NCBI GenBank assembly: GCA_031972135.1 | Contig: DALYFH010000019.1 | Location: forward strand, 1-16,990 | Source of the DNA: GWF sp031972135 | GTDB lineage: Bacteria > Patescibacteriota > Microgenomatia > UBA1400 > UBA12108 | Direction: 5' to 3' | DNA: 16,990 nucleotides | Shown: positions 1 to 6,512 of the stretch, in pieces | Numbering within the stretch: position 1 is the first letter of the stretch | How the letters are laid out: each line of letters opens with the position of its first letter | Made by a program: the position numbers and the translations under genes | Notes under the pieces: model-generated | What the model saw: the letters and a program-made list of their open reading frames with translations, nothing else | What the model was told of the DNA's origin: nothing | Databases searched by the model: none

Positions 1-69
1 GAATTGATAGAATCCGAATGCAGTAAGTAGTAATAGGATGGCAGCGAAAACTAGTATTTTTTTTGACAT
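1..69 (-). CDS. N-terminus of a membrane-anchored or secreted protein (partial)
   Basis: The first 23 codons of a leftward gene that continues past the left edge. The reading begins MSKKILVFAAILLLLTAFGF: two lysines followed by a long run of hydrophobic residues, as in a signal peptide or N-terminal membrane anchor. The start is supported by a -10-like box TAATAT on the minus strand (83 down to 78), ending 8 bases before the ATG. No Shine-Dalgarno is visible. What follows the anchor is outside the window, so no function can be assigned. Confidence 0.6.
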   Translation of the reverse strand, partial: MSKKILVFAAILLLLTAFGFYQF

Positions 70-115
70 AAATATCGATATTAATCAACTATACTACAGC
101 TCATTGATCTCATAC

Positions 116-145
116 TTGTATGGCGGTAGGGGGCAGTGGTAGAAT
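116..145 (+). promoter_or_regulatory. Probable promoter of rpmG (leadered)
   Basis: TTGTAT (116-121), an 18-base spacer, then TAGAAT (140-145). Transcription would start near 152, leaving a leader of about 45 bases with a GGAGG Shine-Dalgarno at 186-190. This differs from most genes in the window, whose -10 boxes sit directly before the start codon. Confidence 0.45.
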
Positions 146-196
146 ACCCACATACCCCTTCGCATTAATTATTGGGTAAAGCTACGGAGGTACGCA

Positions 197-376
197 GTGG
201 CAAAAGCAAAAAAAGGTCCACGACAATTGTTTGGTCTCGCATGTACTGTGTGTAAAAAGTTTAATTACATCACTACACGTAACAAACTAAACACACCAGA
301 AAAATTGACTCCAAGCAAATATTGTTCTACCTGTCGCAAGCACACAGAACATAAAGAGTCTAAGAAGTTAAAATAG
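197..376 (+). CDS. rpmG: Ribosomal protein bL33, zinc-binding form
   Basis: A 59-residue protein of normal L33 length. It begins MAKAKKGPRQ, carries two CxxC pairs (C16/C19 and C43/C46) and has the family pattern of Thr-Arg-Asn-Lys in the middle and a Lys-rich end. The four cysteines mark the zinc-binding (C+) form. L33 is a small protein of the 50S subunit near the E site. The start is GTG at 197, preceded by GGAGG at 186-190 with six bases between, one of only two clear Shine-Dalgarno sites in the window. It is too short to be found by length alone, but the Cys pairs make it secure. A small unknown ORF follows 22 bases after the stop and is probably cotranscribed. The usual secE/nusG neighbours are not present downstream. 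Confidence 0.93.
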   Translation: MAKAKKGPRQLFGLACTVCKKFNYITTRNKLNTPEKLTPSKYCSTCRKHTEHKESKKLK

Positions 377-398
377 ATTTGTTATAGTAAGGAGTTAA

Positions 399-629
399 GT
401 GTTCAAGAGTCTTTTGGAGCGACGTGAATATAGTTGTCCAGGTTACAATGATTTATTGGTAGAACTTATAACTAAAGTATTGGGACGCAAGCCAACGCAA
501 CTAGAAGTTGGTGTTGCTGCGCATTTAACTGGTCTACCATTGACAGAGGCCGTCGTTAGTTCAGCAATTAAAGGTGATGGTGGAAATAATTGGAACACAG
601 TGATTTCCGCATTAGCAACATTGCAATAA
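399..629 (+). CDS. Small protein of unknown function behind rpmG
   Basis: A 76-residue ORF starting with GTG at 399 and preceded by AAGGAG (389-394). It lies 22 bases after rpmG and is probably translated from the same transcript. The protein is soluble, with no signal peptide or membrane segment; the middle (residues 20-60) looks helical, with a Gly-Asp-Gly-Gly-Asn stretch near residue 59. I do not recognise a family. The good ribosome binding site and tight spacing to a ribosomal protein gene argue that it is real. Confidence 0.6.
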   Translation: MFKSLLERREYSCPGYNDLLVELITKVLGRKPTQLEVGVAAHLTGLPLTEAVVSSAIKGDGGNNWNTVISALATLQ

Positions 630-636
630 ATATTTG

Positions 637-747
637 TTACAACTTTTTATAAACTTTGAGGATGTTGTCGGCACCCCTCGCAATAGTTGGGGCGAGACGG
701 CGAGTGCGAGTGATTTTTAGACTATCTCGACATTTGGTGTAGAATCC
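637..747 (-). pseudogene. C-terminal remnant of a MurG-like glycosyltransferase paralog
   Basis: On the minus strand, 36 codons are open between an in-frame TGA (750-748) and a stop TAA (639-637). The part encoded by 655-713 reads TRTRRLAPTIARGADNILK, nearly identical to the C-terminus of the intact glycosyltransferase at 3221-4546 (RARRLAPTIARGADNILK). The tails after the repeat differ but are similar in kind (KVYKKL here, KLHRKI there), and both end in a stop. Of three base differences within 59, two are synonymous and one changes Ala to Thr, so this stretch looks like former coding sequence. The rest of the gene is missing. The -10 box of the TrmB-like gene (740-745) lies inside the remnant. 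Confidence 0.65.
655..713. repeat. 59-base direct repeat, copy 1
   Basis: Aligns without gaps to 3239-3297 (offset 2584), with 56 of 59 bases identical by my hand count (differences at 682, 685 and 705). Similarity fades beyond 713. Both copies have the same orientation and bracket a segment of about 2.5 kb containing three genes. Confidence 0.85.
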
Positions 748-753
748 TCAGTT

Positions 754-1524
754 ATGAAAGGTGAGATACTACAAAATTTAGCATTACTTGAGTCTCTAGG
801 TTTGGAACCTAAAGAGGCGGTCATCTACGACCTCCTACTAAAGAATGGCGAACTCCCGGCTCGGCAGATTGAAATAAAAACTGGTTTTAAGAAAAATACT
901 TATCAAGTATTACGCAAACTCCTACAGAAACACTTAGTTATCAAGATGAATAGAAATAGTCATGTTTACTACTTGCCGGCGAGCCCAGAGGAACTGCGAG
1001 CACTTATGGGAGAGCGGATAAAAAGAGAGAAGATGAGGGCAGGAGAGTTGCTGGCACATTTGCCAGGGATGTTGCGACAATATGAGGTAAGCGTGGATCA
1101 GCCTACACTGAGCTATGTTGAGAGTGTCGAAGAGCTACGGGAGTTATATCTAAAGTTGTACGAAGAAATTGAGGGGGAGACGTATGGATGTTTGGATCTA
1201 GAAAAGATGAAGCTGGCAATCCCAGACTTGATGGATGAAAAACTGATCCCAAAACGCAACGAACGAAAGTCTAGAGCGTACGCGGTATTGGCAGATAATG
1301 AAGATGGACGTAAGACGGCGAGTCGAGATCATGAAGAGGGGAGAAAATCGATTTTGTTAGATCCCAAGAAATATCCTTTGCCGGCAGAAATATCAATTTA
1401 TCGTGATAAAGTGGTTTTGATGACTTTTGCTAGAGCCAGAGCTAAAGGATTTGTGATTCGAGACCCAGATATGGTAGCGAGCTTGCGCTCGATTTATCGA
1501 TATTTATTTGATCAGAGCAAGTAG
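754..1524 (+). CDS. TrmB-like transcriptional regulator
   Basis: A 256-residue protein. Residues about 8-75 form a winged helix-turn-helix of the TrmB type, with the family pattern of a Gly-Leu plus Glu-Ala-x-x-Tyr helix, a later recognition helix (KKNTYQVLRKL) and a wing reading HVYYLPASPEEL. Residues about 80-110 are a charged helical linker, and the rest (about 115-256) resembles the effector half of TrmB-family proteins, which in characterised members binds sugars or other ligands. The ligand here cannot be read from sequence. The gene has no Shine-Dalgarno; TAGAAT at 740-745 ends 8 bases before the ATG, so the mRNA is probably leaderless. It runs tail to tail into the next leftward gene, overlapping it by 21 bases. 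It lies inside the segment flanked by the 59-base repeats. Confidence 0.72.
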   Translation: MKGEILQNLALLESLGLEPKEAVIYDLLLKNGELPARQIEIKTGFKKNTYQVLRKLLQKHLVIKMNRNSHVYYLPASPEELRALMGERIKREKMRAGELLAHLPGMLRQYEVSVDQPTLSYVESVEELRELYLKLYEEIEGETYGCLDLEKMKLAIPDLMDEKLIPKRNERKSRAYAVLADNEDGRKTASRDHEEGRKSILLDPKKYPLPAEISIYRDKVVLMTFARARAKGFVIRDPDMVASLRSIYRYLFDQSK

Positions 1525-2331
1525 TTTTGGATTAGGGTCACTTTTCTTTTGCCAAATGCTGGTTAGTCGGGGATGGACCTGTTTTTCTTTTGCAGAAAAA
1601 CTCCATGTTTCTAGGTGATGGTCTTCTACGTGAGAAAACCCTGCGTAGGTAGCAAGAGAGTGGAGGGTCTGCTTGTCTATGCGCATGAATTTCCCGACAA
1701 TTGGATTATTTCTACTAGTACTTTCCCATTGTCTCTCGAATATTCCGTAGGGATCTTCAGGGTGTTTGGCGTTGTACTCGCAAACTTCTTTTTCGTAGCC
1801 TAGGTTAGTATCAAATGCAACAAAGCCCTGTCTTCGTACTAGTTTGGATAGATGAATAAAAGCTCGTATTAATAACCCGGGAGCTATGTCCATGATGACT
1901 GAGTCAAAGAGGGTGGCAATATCTGCAAGTTTTAACAATTCATTCGGAACAGGATCAGTAAGATCATAGTTATAAGATTCAAACTCAAGCTGGGGACCTT
2001 GGGGCTTAACGTGTGGTTCGATAGCAATAATACGACTTGGTTTAATGGCATCAACAAAGCGGTATTCGGGTGATTGTGGGCGAAAACTACCTACACCGAT
2101 CAGGACAACGGTCGGGCTTGGGAGATGCCTGGTGTGCATGTAGAGAGCTAGTTTTGGGTTCATGCATAATGAGATGTCGCTGTGTTGATAGTTGGTGGTA
2201 GCTTCGGCAGAGTTTTGTAGTTTTCTAGGGTAGTGGTGATAGAACCTTGCTTTCTCTGATTTCCAGGATTGGATTTGAGAATCTGATTGCTGTAAGCGTA
2301 GTGTTAACGATTCTGGTGAAAAGAGTTTCAT
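1504..2331 (-). CDS. Possible SAM-dependent methyltransferase (Rossmann-type)
   Basis: A 275-residue soluble protein. At residues 75-82 it has VVLIGVGS, a glycine-containing loop after a beta strand, followed by IIAIEPH (101-107) with an acidic residue at the end of a second strand. Then come an Asp-containing strand (SVIMDIAPG) and a strand after a helix reading GFVAFDTNLG. This order fits a class I methyltransferase fold, but the glycine loop is not canonical and no substrate motif is visible, so the assignment is tentative; another Rossmann-like enzyme is possible. TAGAAT on the minus strand (2344-2339) ends 7 bases before the ATG, indicating a leaderless transcript. The 3' end overlaps the TrmB-like gene by 21 bases. 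Confidence 0.5.
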   Translation of the reverse strand: MKLFSPESLTLRLQQSDSQIQSWKSEKARFYHHYPRKLQNSAEATTNYQHSDISLCMNPKLALYMHTRHLPSPTVVLIGVGSFRPQSPEYRFVDAIKPSRIIAIEPHVKPQGPQLEFESYNYDLTDPVPNELLKLADIATLFDSVIMDIAPGLLIRAFIHLSKLVRRQGFVAFDTNLGYEKEVCEYNAKHPEDPYGIFERQWESTSRNNPIVGKFMRIDKQTLHSLATYAGFSHVEDHHLETWSFSAKEKQVHPRLTSIWQKKSDPNPKLLALIK

Positions 2332-2440
2332 GTCACGGATTCTATCACAACTATGGGGTAGTTTAGGTAATTTTGACCAGATTTCCAGGTGAGGCGATTG
2401 AGGCTAGATGAGGATATTGAGTATCTGTATGATGTCGCCT

Positions 2441-3214
2441 ATGAGTAAATCTCAAGATACGGAAAAAGCGTCAGAGATGTTGAGGAGAGTTGCAGACCAG
2501 TTAGAGTCTGAGAGATTTATGGCTAGCTATTGGTTTTGGTTAGCGCAAAGTTTTTTAGTTAATATAGAAAGAAAAGAGTTTGATAAATTTGGAATAACTG
2601 AGAGCGAATTGCAGAATCTCGATTTTATGGGAATGGAGATGTTCATTGATAAGACTAAAATTCTTAGAGAATCTCAACATAGATCCGGTATTGAAACAGC
2701 TTTGGAGCTAGCGAGAAAGAGAGTGTTGGTACTTGATGCTGTACAGATGGTTGCGCGCGACATGCATTTACATGCTAAGCATTCACTCGATTTGAGAAAT
2801 GAAAGACTAAAGGTAACAGGTAATAGTGTTGTATTTGAAAGGGGACAAGAGGATATGGGAAGTGGTTACTATGTAAGACAAGCCTTTGATGTAGGCGACA
2901 AATGTGTCGGAATGAAATTTGAAACGGGTCGAAAGAAGATGGATTTAAAAGTGGGATGGCGAGATAAAGCTAGTTGGCTGGGAACGTATGCGGTTACATC
3001 TGGCCCAAATACAGAGTCTCCAGGTTATAGTAGTATTACTGATGTAGGACCTGAGCATGATAGGTTTTGGGGAAGTATCGCTCAAGGTTATTATATGGTT
3101 GTTGGTGCTGCTTATGGTTGGCCTGAAAACCAATGGGCAGCACAACTGACTAATTCGAGTCATGGAAGGAATCCCGTTGGAGTGAGGGTGCCCTGGGCTA
3201 ACCCTGTTAGCTAA
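2441..3214 (+). CDS. Protein of unknown function
   Basis: A 257-residue protein with the start used here. The first part (to about residue 130) is helical and charged, beginning MSKSQDTEKASEMLRRVADQ. The second part is rich in Gly, Tyr, Trp and Asn, for example GSGYYVRQAFDVGDKC and YYMVVGAAYGWPENQW, and looks beta-rich. No signal peptide is seen and I recognise no family. An upstream in-frame ATG at 2408 has a weak GAGG before it. I prefer 2441 because TATGAT (2428-2433) ends 7 bases before it, matching the spacing of other genes here; the choice is uncertain. The gene meets the glycosyltransferase gene tail to tail with only six bases between the two stops. Confidence 0.6.
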   Translation: MSKSQDTEKASEMLRRVADQLESERFMASYWFWLAQSFLVNIERKEFDKFGITESELQNLDFMGMEMFIDKTKILRESQHRSGIETALELARKRVLVLDAVQMVARDMHLHAKHSLDLRNERLKVTGNSVVFERGQEDMGSGYYVRQAFDVGDKCVGMKFETGRKKMDLKVGWRDKASWLGTYAVTSGPNTESPGYSSITDVGPEHDRFWGSIAQGYYMVVGAAYGWPENQWAAQLTNSSHGRNPVGVRVPWANPVS

Positions 3215-3220
3215 AGAAGC

Positions 3221-4546
3221 TTAGATTTTTCGGTGGAGTTTGAGGATGTTGTCGGCACCCCTCGCTATGGTTGGGGCGAGACGGCGAGCGCGAGTGAGTG
3301 CTAGCTCTACCCAGGGGAGCTTGCCCTCGATTGGCATCGTGGTAATAGCTTTTAGTTGAGGTAGGATGTTTTCGATGTCGGCTCTCAAGGATACTCCCCA
3401 GCTCTCGGTCACTGCTCGGATATTTTCTTCCCATTCTCCCCAAGGTTTTAGGGTGAGGAGAAAACAACCAGCAGCCACGGCTTCGTAAGCCATGTCACCA
3501 CTGGGCTTACTGATAAATCCATCTGCCCAGGGGAAAATATAATCGAGGAGTAATTCGTTGGCACCGATGATGTCATTGTCCCTAAAGATTCGGAAAGAGG
3601 ATTGATCATCGTTTAACTCGCCAACTTTAATACTGTGGGTTTTGGCGAAAATGTTGAACATAGTCTCAAAATCTTCGTGAACCCCGGCGTAGGCGGCGAT
3701 ATGGACTTCGCCTTTTTTGATAGCTGGTGCGAGGTGGACTAGGAGATTTTGGATTTCGTCTTTGTTGGTACCGAGCCCGCCAGTAGTTAGGGCGAGGCGG
3801 AGTGGGCGGTAGCGATAGCCACGAATAGCAGTGTTTTTATCTTTGACTGGGATCCGTGGATCTACCGGGCAGCCAGTCACATGTACGCGGGACTGATCGA
3901 TCTTGTGTCCGAGGATGTAGCCGAGTTCTATTACTCTCGCCTTGGTGGCTTCGTCAAAGACGGCCCAGGTTAATTTGGGATTATCTGCGTGAGTCAGGTA
4001 TTGTGGGCGCACGTGAGGATCTGTTACTACCTGTAGCACAGTCTTGCCATTCTCGAGCAAGATATTGCCGGCTTCGTAGTGGAGGCTAATGATCGGGCGC
4101 TGTACTCTACCGGTTACGTAGGTGAGACCACCTCTGATTGCAGACGTGAGTGGGAGTTGGTTACGTAGCCTAGTATCCATGAGATCTTTGAGTTCTTTTA
4201 ATAGGGGAGATCTAGCGATAAGGCGCCCCATCCGCTGAGTAAACATGATCTTGGGCCAGTCCCGAGCTGAGACATAGTTGGTAGGATCGATCATCCAAAA
4301 GGTTTTTTTGCCGCGCGTGGCAGCAACGACTAAAGCGTTAGCCATGCTGTAGTGGGCACGAGAAAATGTGACATCGGGCGTGTCAACACCAGGGTCTTCG
4401 CCAAATTTTTCCTTTAATTCATTCTTGAATGTTGCGCTCACGGTCACGATCGGGATATCGACGGTCTCGAGTAAGTGGCGTTCTTCGTGAGCGGTACGTT
4501 TGAACTCTAGATCTTCGGGGATAGGGGAGTGAGTGAGATTGGGCAT
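3221..4546 (-). CDS. MurG/MGDG-synthase-like glycosyltransferase (GT-B fold, GT28-like)
   Basis: A 441-residue protein with hallmarks of the GT28 type. VVTDPHVRPQYL at 173-184 resembles the donor-side VVTD loop of MGDG synthases. HVTGCPVDP (222-230) matches the 'V-TG-PV' motif that ends the N-terminal domain. LTTGGLGTNKDE (253-264) is the glycine loop opening the C-terminal Rossmann domain. KPSGDMAYEAVAAGC (347-361) followed by PWGEWEEN (368-375) is the nucleotide-sugar binding region. Such enzymes add a sugar from a nucleotide donor to a lipid or envelope acceptor; the acceptor is not evident here. No membrane helix is obvious, so it may be a peripheral membrane enzyme. TAAAGT (4558-4553) ends 6 bases before the ATG, with TTGCAA 18 bases upstream of it. 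Its last 59 bases or so are duplicated at 655-713. Confidence 0.78.
   Translation of the reverse strand: MPNLTHSPIPEDLEFKRTAHEERHLLETVDIPIVTVSATFKNELKEKFGEDPGVDTPDVTFSRAHYSMANALVVAATRGKKTFWMIDPTNYVSARDWPKIMFTQRMGRLIARSPLLKELKDLMDTRLRNQLPLTSAIRGGLTYVTGRVQRPIISLHYEAGNILLENGKTVLQVVTDPHVRPQYLTHADNPKLTWAVFDEATKARVIELGYILGHKIDQSRVHVTGCPVDPRIPVKDKNTAIRGYRYRPLRLALTTGGLGTNKDEIQNLLVHLAPAIKKGEVHIAAYAGVHEDFETMFNIFAKTHSIKVGELNDDQSSFRIFRDNDIIGANELLLDYIFPWADGFISKPSGDMAYEAVAAGCFLLTLKPWGEWEENIRAVTESWGVSLRADIENILPQLKAITTMPIEGKLPWVELALTRARRLAPTIARGADNILKLHRKI
3239..3297. repeat. 59-base direct repeat, copy 2
   Basis: Lies within the 3' end of the glycosyltransferase gene and is matched at 655-713, with 56 of 59 bases identical. 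In the minus-strand reading it encodes the Arg-rich end of the protein just before the last six residues. Confidence 0.85.
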
Positions 4547-4611
4547 AACTACACTTTAACTGTTTGGTGCCTGGTTTTGCAATAGCAAGTTATTGGGAGC
4601 AAGGTAGCTAA

Positions 4612-4878
4612 TTAGGTAAGTTTGTATCCATTCTTCCATCGTGGCGCAAAACCTGCCATAAATGCAAAAAGATGAGCTTTTAGTCGAGACTCTCCGCGAC
4701 TAGTTATTGCAGAAATCATGGCTTTTTTGAACTCTTTCAGGTTGTTGCCTTTATAATTTAGCTTGCCATTACTAAAACAGTATGTGCAGAACTTATCGTG
4801 TTCACGGTTTATCCCCTTAGGGTCTTTGGCAAAAGGCATCAGACAGCTATCACAATTTCCGATTAAAGATTTCTTCAT
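4612..4878 (-). CDS. Small zinc-ribbon protein
   Basis: An 88-residue protein starting MKKSLIGNCDSCLMPF. Cysteines C9/C12 and C31/C34 form two CxxC pairs separated by KDPKGINREHDKF, followed by FSNGKLNYKG and a helical region. This order closely matches the 'putative zinc ribbon' family (PF12674 from memory), whose members read CxxCGMP...YCTYCxxxGKF. The biochemical role of that family is unknown to me. The C-terminal half (residues 45-88) is basic. TATATT on the minus strand (4890-4885) ends 6 bases before the ATG, so it is probably leaderless. It stands alone between the glycosyltransferase and a divergent ORF. Confidence 0.7.
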   Translation of the reverse strand: MKKSLIGNCDSCLMPFAKDPKGINREHDKFCTYCFSNGKLNYKGNNLKEFKKAMISAITSRGESRLKAHLFAFMAGFAPRWKNGYKLT

Positions 4879-5011
4879 AGATTAAATATATCAAATCATT
4901 GGATGAAAAGAATTATTCTAATGTATCCAAAATATAACTGCAAAATTAATTGAAAATGTGAGAACTTATGACATCCATGAGGTTCGAACTTGGTTGTGGC
5001 ATAATGTTTGT

Positions 5012-5398
5012 ATGGATAATGGTCGTGGAGAGAAAACAGTTGTCATTCATACTGATAATTTTTTGAAAAATGAATTTTTCAAAGTCAAAAGACTGGTTGC
5101 TCTTCAGGAAAATTTGAGGAGATTATTAACAGAGGCGGAGAATACTGGTAAGCGTATAGTCAGAATGGATCGCTCATCACCAGATGAAATAGGGGAAGCT
5201 GATGTGTACATAGTTGGTGATGATATTTCCTCTAAAGAGGCGTTGCGAGTAATAAATCCAGGCGATGTTATTAATTTAGCTGGTTTGTATGAAGATGTTT
5301 GTCTCGCGATGGTTTTTCGTGAGGCAAAAAGCATTGGTGCTCATCCGACAATTCTGGAAGATATGACAATTGACATGAGTGGTGATTGGGGTGAATAG
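5012..5398 (+). CDS. Short isochorismatase/cysteine-hydrolase-like protein (tentative)
   Basis: A 128-residue protein. VINLAGLYEDVCLAMVFREA (residues 86-105), followed by GAHPTILEDMTID, resembles the 'GxxTDxCVxxTAxxAxxxG-xVxVVxD' segment of isochorismatase-like hydrolases, with C97 at the nucleophile position. The N-terminus TVVIHTDNFL resembles the 'LLVIDxQNDFL' segment, but the catalytic Asp appears replaced by His or shifted. It is shorter than the usual 170-200 residues, and no equivalent of the catalytic Lys is clear, so activity is doubtful. An upstream in-frame GTG at 4958 would add 18 residues. I prefer ATG 5012 because an extended -10 (TGG plus CATAAT, 4997-5005) ends 6 bases before it and because the domain then starts at the usual place. 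The homology is by eye only. Confidence 0.5.
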   Translation: MDNGRGEKTVVIHTDNFLKNEFFKVKRLVALQENLRRLLTEAENTGKRIVRMDRSSPDEIGEADVYIVGDDISSKEALRVINPGDVINLAGLYEDVCLAMVFREAKSIGAHPTILEDMTIDMSGDWGE

Positions 5399-5423
5399 AT
5401 GACTATATCATAATAGATTACTG

Positions 5424-5494
5424 CAGGGGTACTAGGGCTCGAACCTAGATGAAAGCTTTTGGAGAGCTTCATGCTACCATTGCATCATACCCCT
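5424..5494 (-). tRNA. tRNA-Trp (anticodon CCA)
   Basis: Read on the minus strand it folds cleanly. Acceptor AGGGGTA pairs with TACCCCT. The D arm is ATGC-AATGGTA-GCAT, the anticodon arm AAGCT-CTCCAAA-AGCTT, the variable loop four bases, and the T arm CTAGG-TTCGAGC-CCTAG. The discriminator base is G, as expected for tryptophan. Length is 71 bases and CCA is not encoded. Anticodon CCA reads UGG only, consistent with UGA being a stop here. The first two bases of the tRNA are also the last two bases of the stop codon of the ORF upstream. Confidence 0.95.
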
Positions 5495-6152
5495 AGTAAG
5501 TTGAGCTGAGGGCATTATATAGTGCTTCGAGCTCTCGGGCAATCAAAGTGTCAAAATAATAAATGGTTATACAACCCTTATAGTTATCTCTTTTGCGTAC
5601 ACCCGTGTTTGGTTTTAAATATGCTTTACGGAATTGTGAAAGGGGTATATTTGTTATCTGTTGCCAGTATGAGTGGATCTCGCTGCTATCATGATATTCG
5701 TGTAAATGGATACACGCTCTGAACTTTGTCTTGTCTGTCGTAAAAGCTTGATTAAGTAGACCTAGGAAGGTCCTAATCATTGTGGGGTCTGAGTTAGTGA
5801 ATCGAACATGGCTGAAGTTTTTATTTCCTTCTGCCCAGAACAACGTTGCACACAGTAGCTTTGTTATCGCTCGATCCTGTAAATCAATGCTCTTCAGTAT
5901 TTCCAAAGCCTTTGAGAGGTGCATTTGTTTTTTTAGGATTCTTTTTTTATTCCATTTTAATGACATTCGATATCTATTTAATTGGTTTCTTCTATTTATC
6001 GCGGCTTTACCACTCGCAGAAATTGGCATATTTCGAAGCCATATTGAGGAGGTACTGATCGAGATCCCCAGGGTTTTTGCAACTTCCTTTATAGAATAAC
6101 CTGCTCGACGTAGTTCTTTGGCTTTTTCCTTAATCGAAATGTCATGTGCCAT
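5493..6152 (-). CDS. HTH plus LAGLIDADG-like (homing-endonuclease-fold) protein
   Basis: A 219-residue protein. Residues about 5-45 are a helix-turn-helix (YSIKEVAKTLGISISTSSIW), then a basic linker (52-80). From residue 99, LLCATLFWAEGNK looks like a degenerate LAGLIDADG helix with Glu108 in the acidic position. It is followed by FTNSDPTMIRTFLGLL, a beta strand ending in HLHEYHD, the segment NIPLSQFRKAY, and a final strand and helix. This arrangement matches, as I recall it, a family of HTH/LAGLIDADG-like proteins common in archaea and CPR bacteria; whether they cut DNA is unclear. TATTAT (6167-6162) ends 9 bases before the ATG. The stop codon TAG overlaps the first two bases of tRNA-Trp, and the tRNA's promoter lies in its 3' end. 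There is no intron in the tRNA. Confidence 0.6.
   Translation of the reverse strand: MAHDISIKEKAKELRRAGYSIKEVAKTLGISISTSSIWLRNMPISASGKAAINRRNQLNRYRMSLKWNKKRILKKQMHLSKALEILKSIDLQDRAITKLLCATLFWAEGNKNFSHVRFTNSDPTMIRTFLGLLNQAFTTDKTKFRACIHLHEYHDSSEIHSYWQQITNIPLSQFRKAYLKPNTGVRKRDNYKGCITIYYFDTLIARELEALYNALSSTY
5514..5542 (-). promoter_or_regulatory. Probable tRNA-Trp promoter inside the upstream ORF
   Basis: On the minus strand: TTGCCC (5542-5537), a 17-base spacer, and TATAAT (5519-5514). Transcription would begin near 5507, giving a 5' leader of about 13 bases before the tRNA. The whole promoter lies within the last codons of the LAGLIDADG-like ORF. Confidence 0.6.
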
Positions 6153-6245
6153 TATGTAACCATAATAGACAGTTCGATAATTTCGTTCAAGCGTTCTATT
6201 TGTAACATCTTGTTTTACCTCTTATATCTCGTATAATTTCTCCTC

Positions 6246-6512
6246 ATGAAGAAGAGTGAGCTAGTTGGGATCGCTGCATTCGCATACGGAGGCTGGGAGC
6301 TGTGGCTGGTGATACCTAGCGAAATACGAGAGTTGAGTTGTGGAGTGTTCTGCATTGCATTCCCAATTACTGTTTTATCTCTGATGTATATGGCAAATGA
6401 GACGCTCCGGGTCAGTGGAAGAGGGTTGTTAAATCAGCAGCCCGGTAAGAAAACTGATAGCAGGACTAATGAGTGCGGAAATAGGGGAGGTGCCGCCGGC
6501 GATAGGGAGTAG
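6246..6512 (+). CDS. Small membrane protein of unknown function
   Basis: An 88-residue ORF with two probable membrane segments (residues about 6-23 and 31-50), followed by a polar, basic tail. It has one of the best promoters in the window: TTGTTT (6210-6215), a 16-base spacer, and TATAAT (6232-6237) ending 8 bases before the ATG. Its last 84 bases overlap the 3' end of the convergent M50 protease gene, so the tail sequence (QQPGKKTDSRTNECGNRG) may be a by-product of reading through the other gene. I recognise no family. The promoter and the hydrophobic N-terminus support it, while the long overlap weakens the case. Confidence 0.5.
   Translation: MKKSELVGIAAFAYGGWELWLVIPSEIRELSCGVFCIAFPITVLSLMYMANETLRVSGRGLLNQQPGKKTDSRTNECGNRGGAAGDRE

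Noticed and set aside
121..165. A tRNA-like stretch (GGGCAGTGGTAGAAT resembles a D arm)
   Set aside because: No matching acceptor, anticodon or T arm follows; the stretch fits better as the -10 box and leader of rpmG.
3200..3238. Possible terminator (CTAA...TTAG then five T) between convergent stops
   Set aside because: The stem is only four base pairs, too weak to call.
5782..6099. Plus-strand open frame of 105 codons with hydrophobic residues
   Set aside because: Antisense to the LAGLIDADG-like gene, whose own sequence has recognisable motifs; no promoter is positioned before it.
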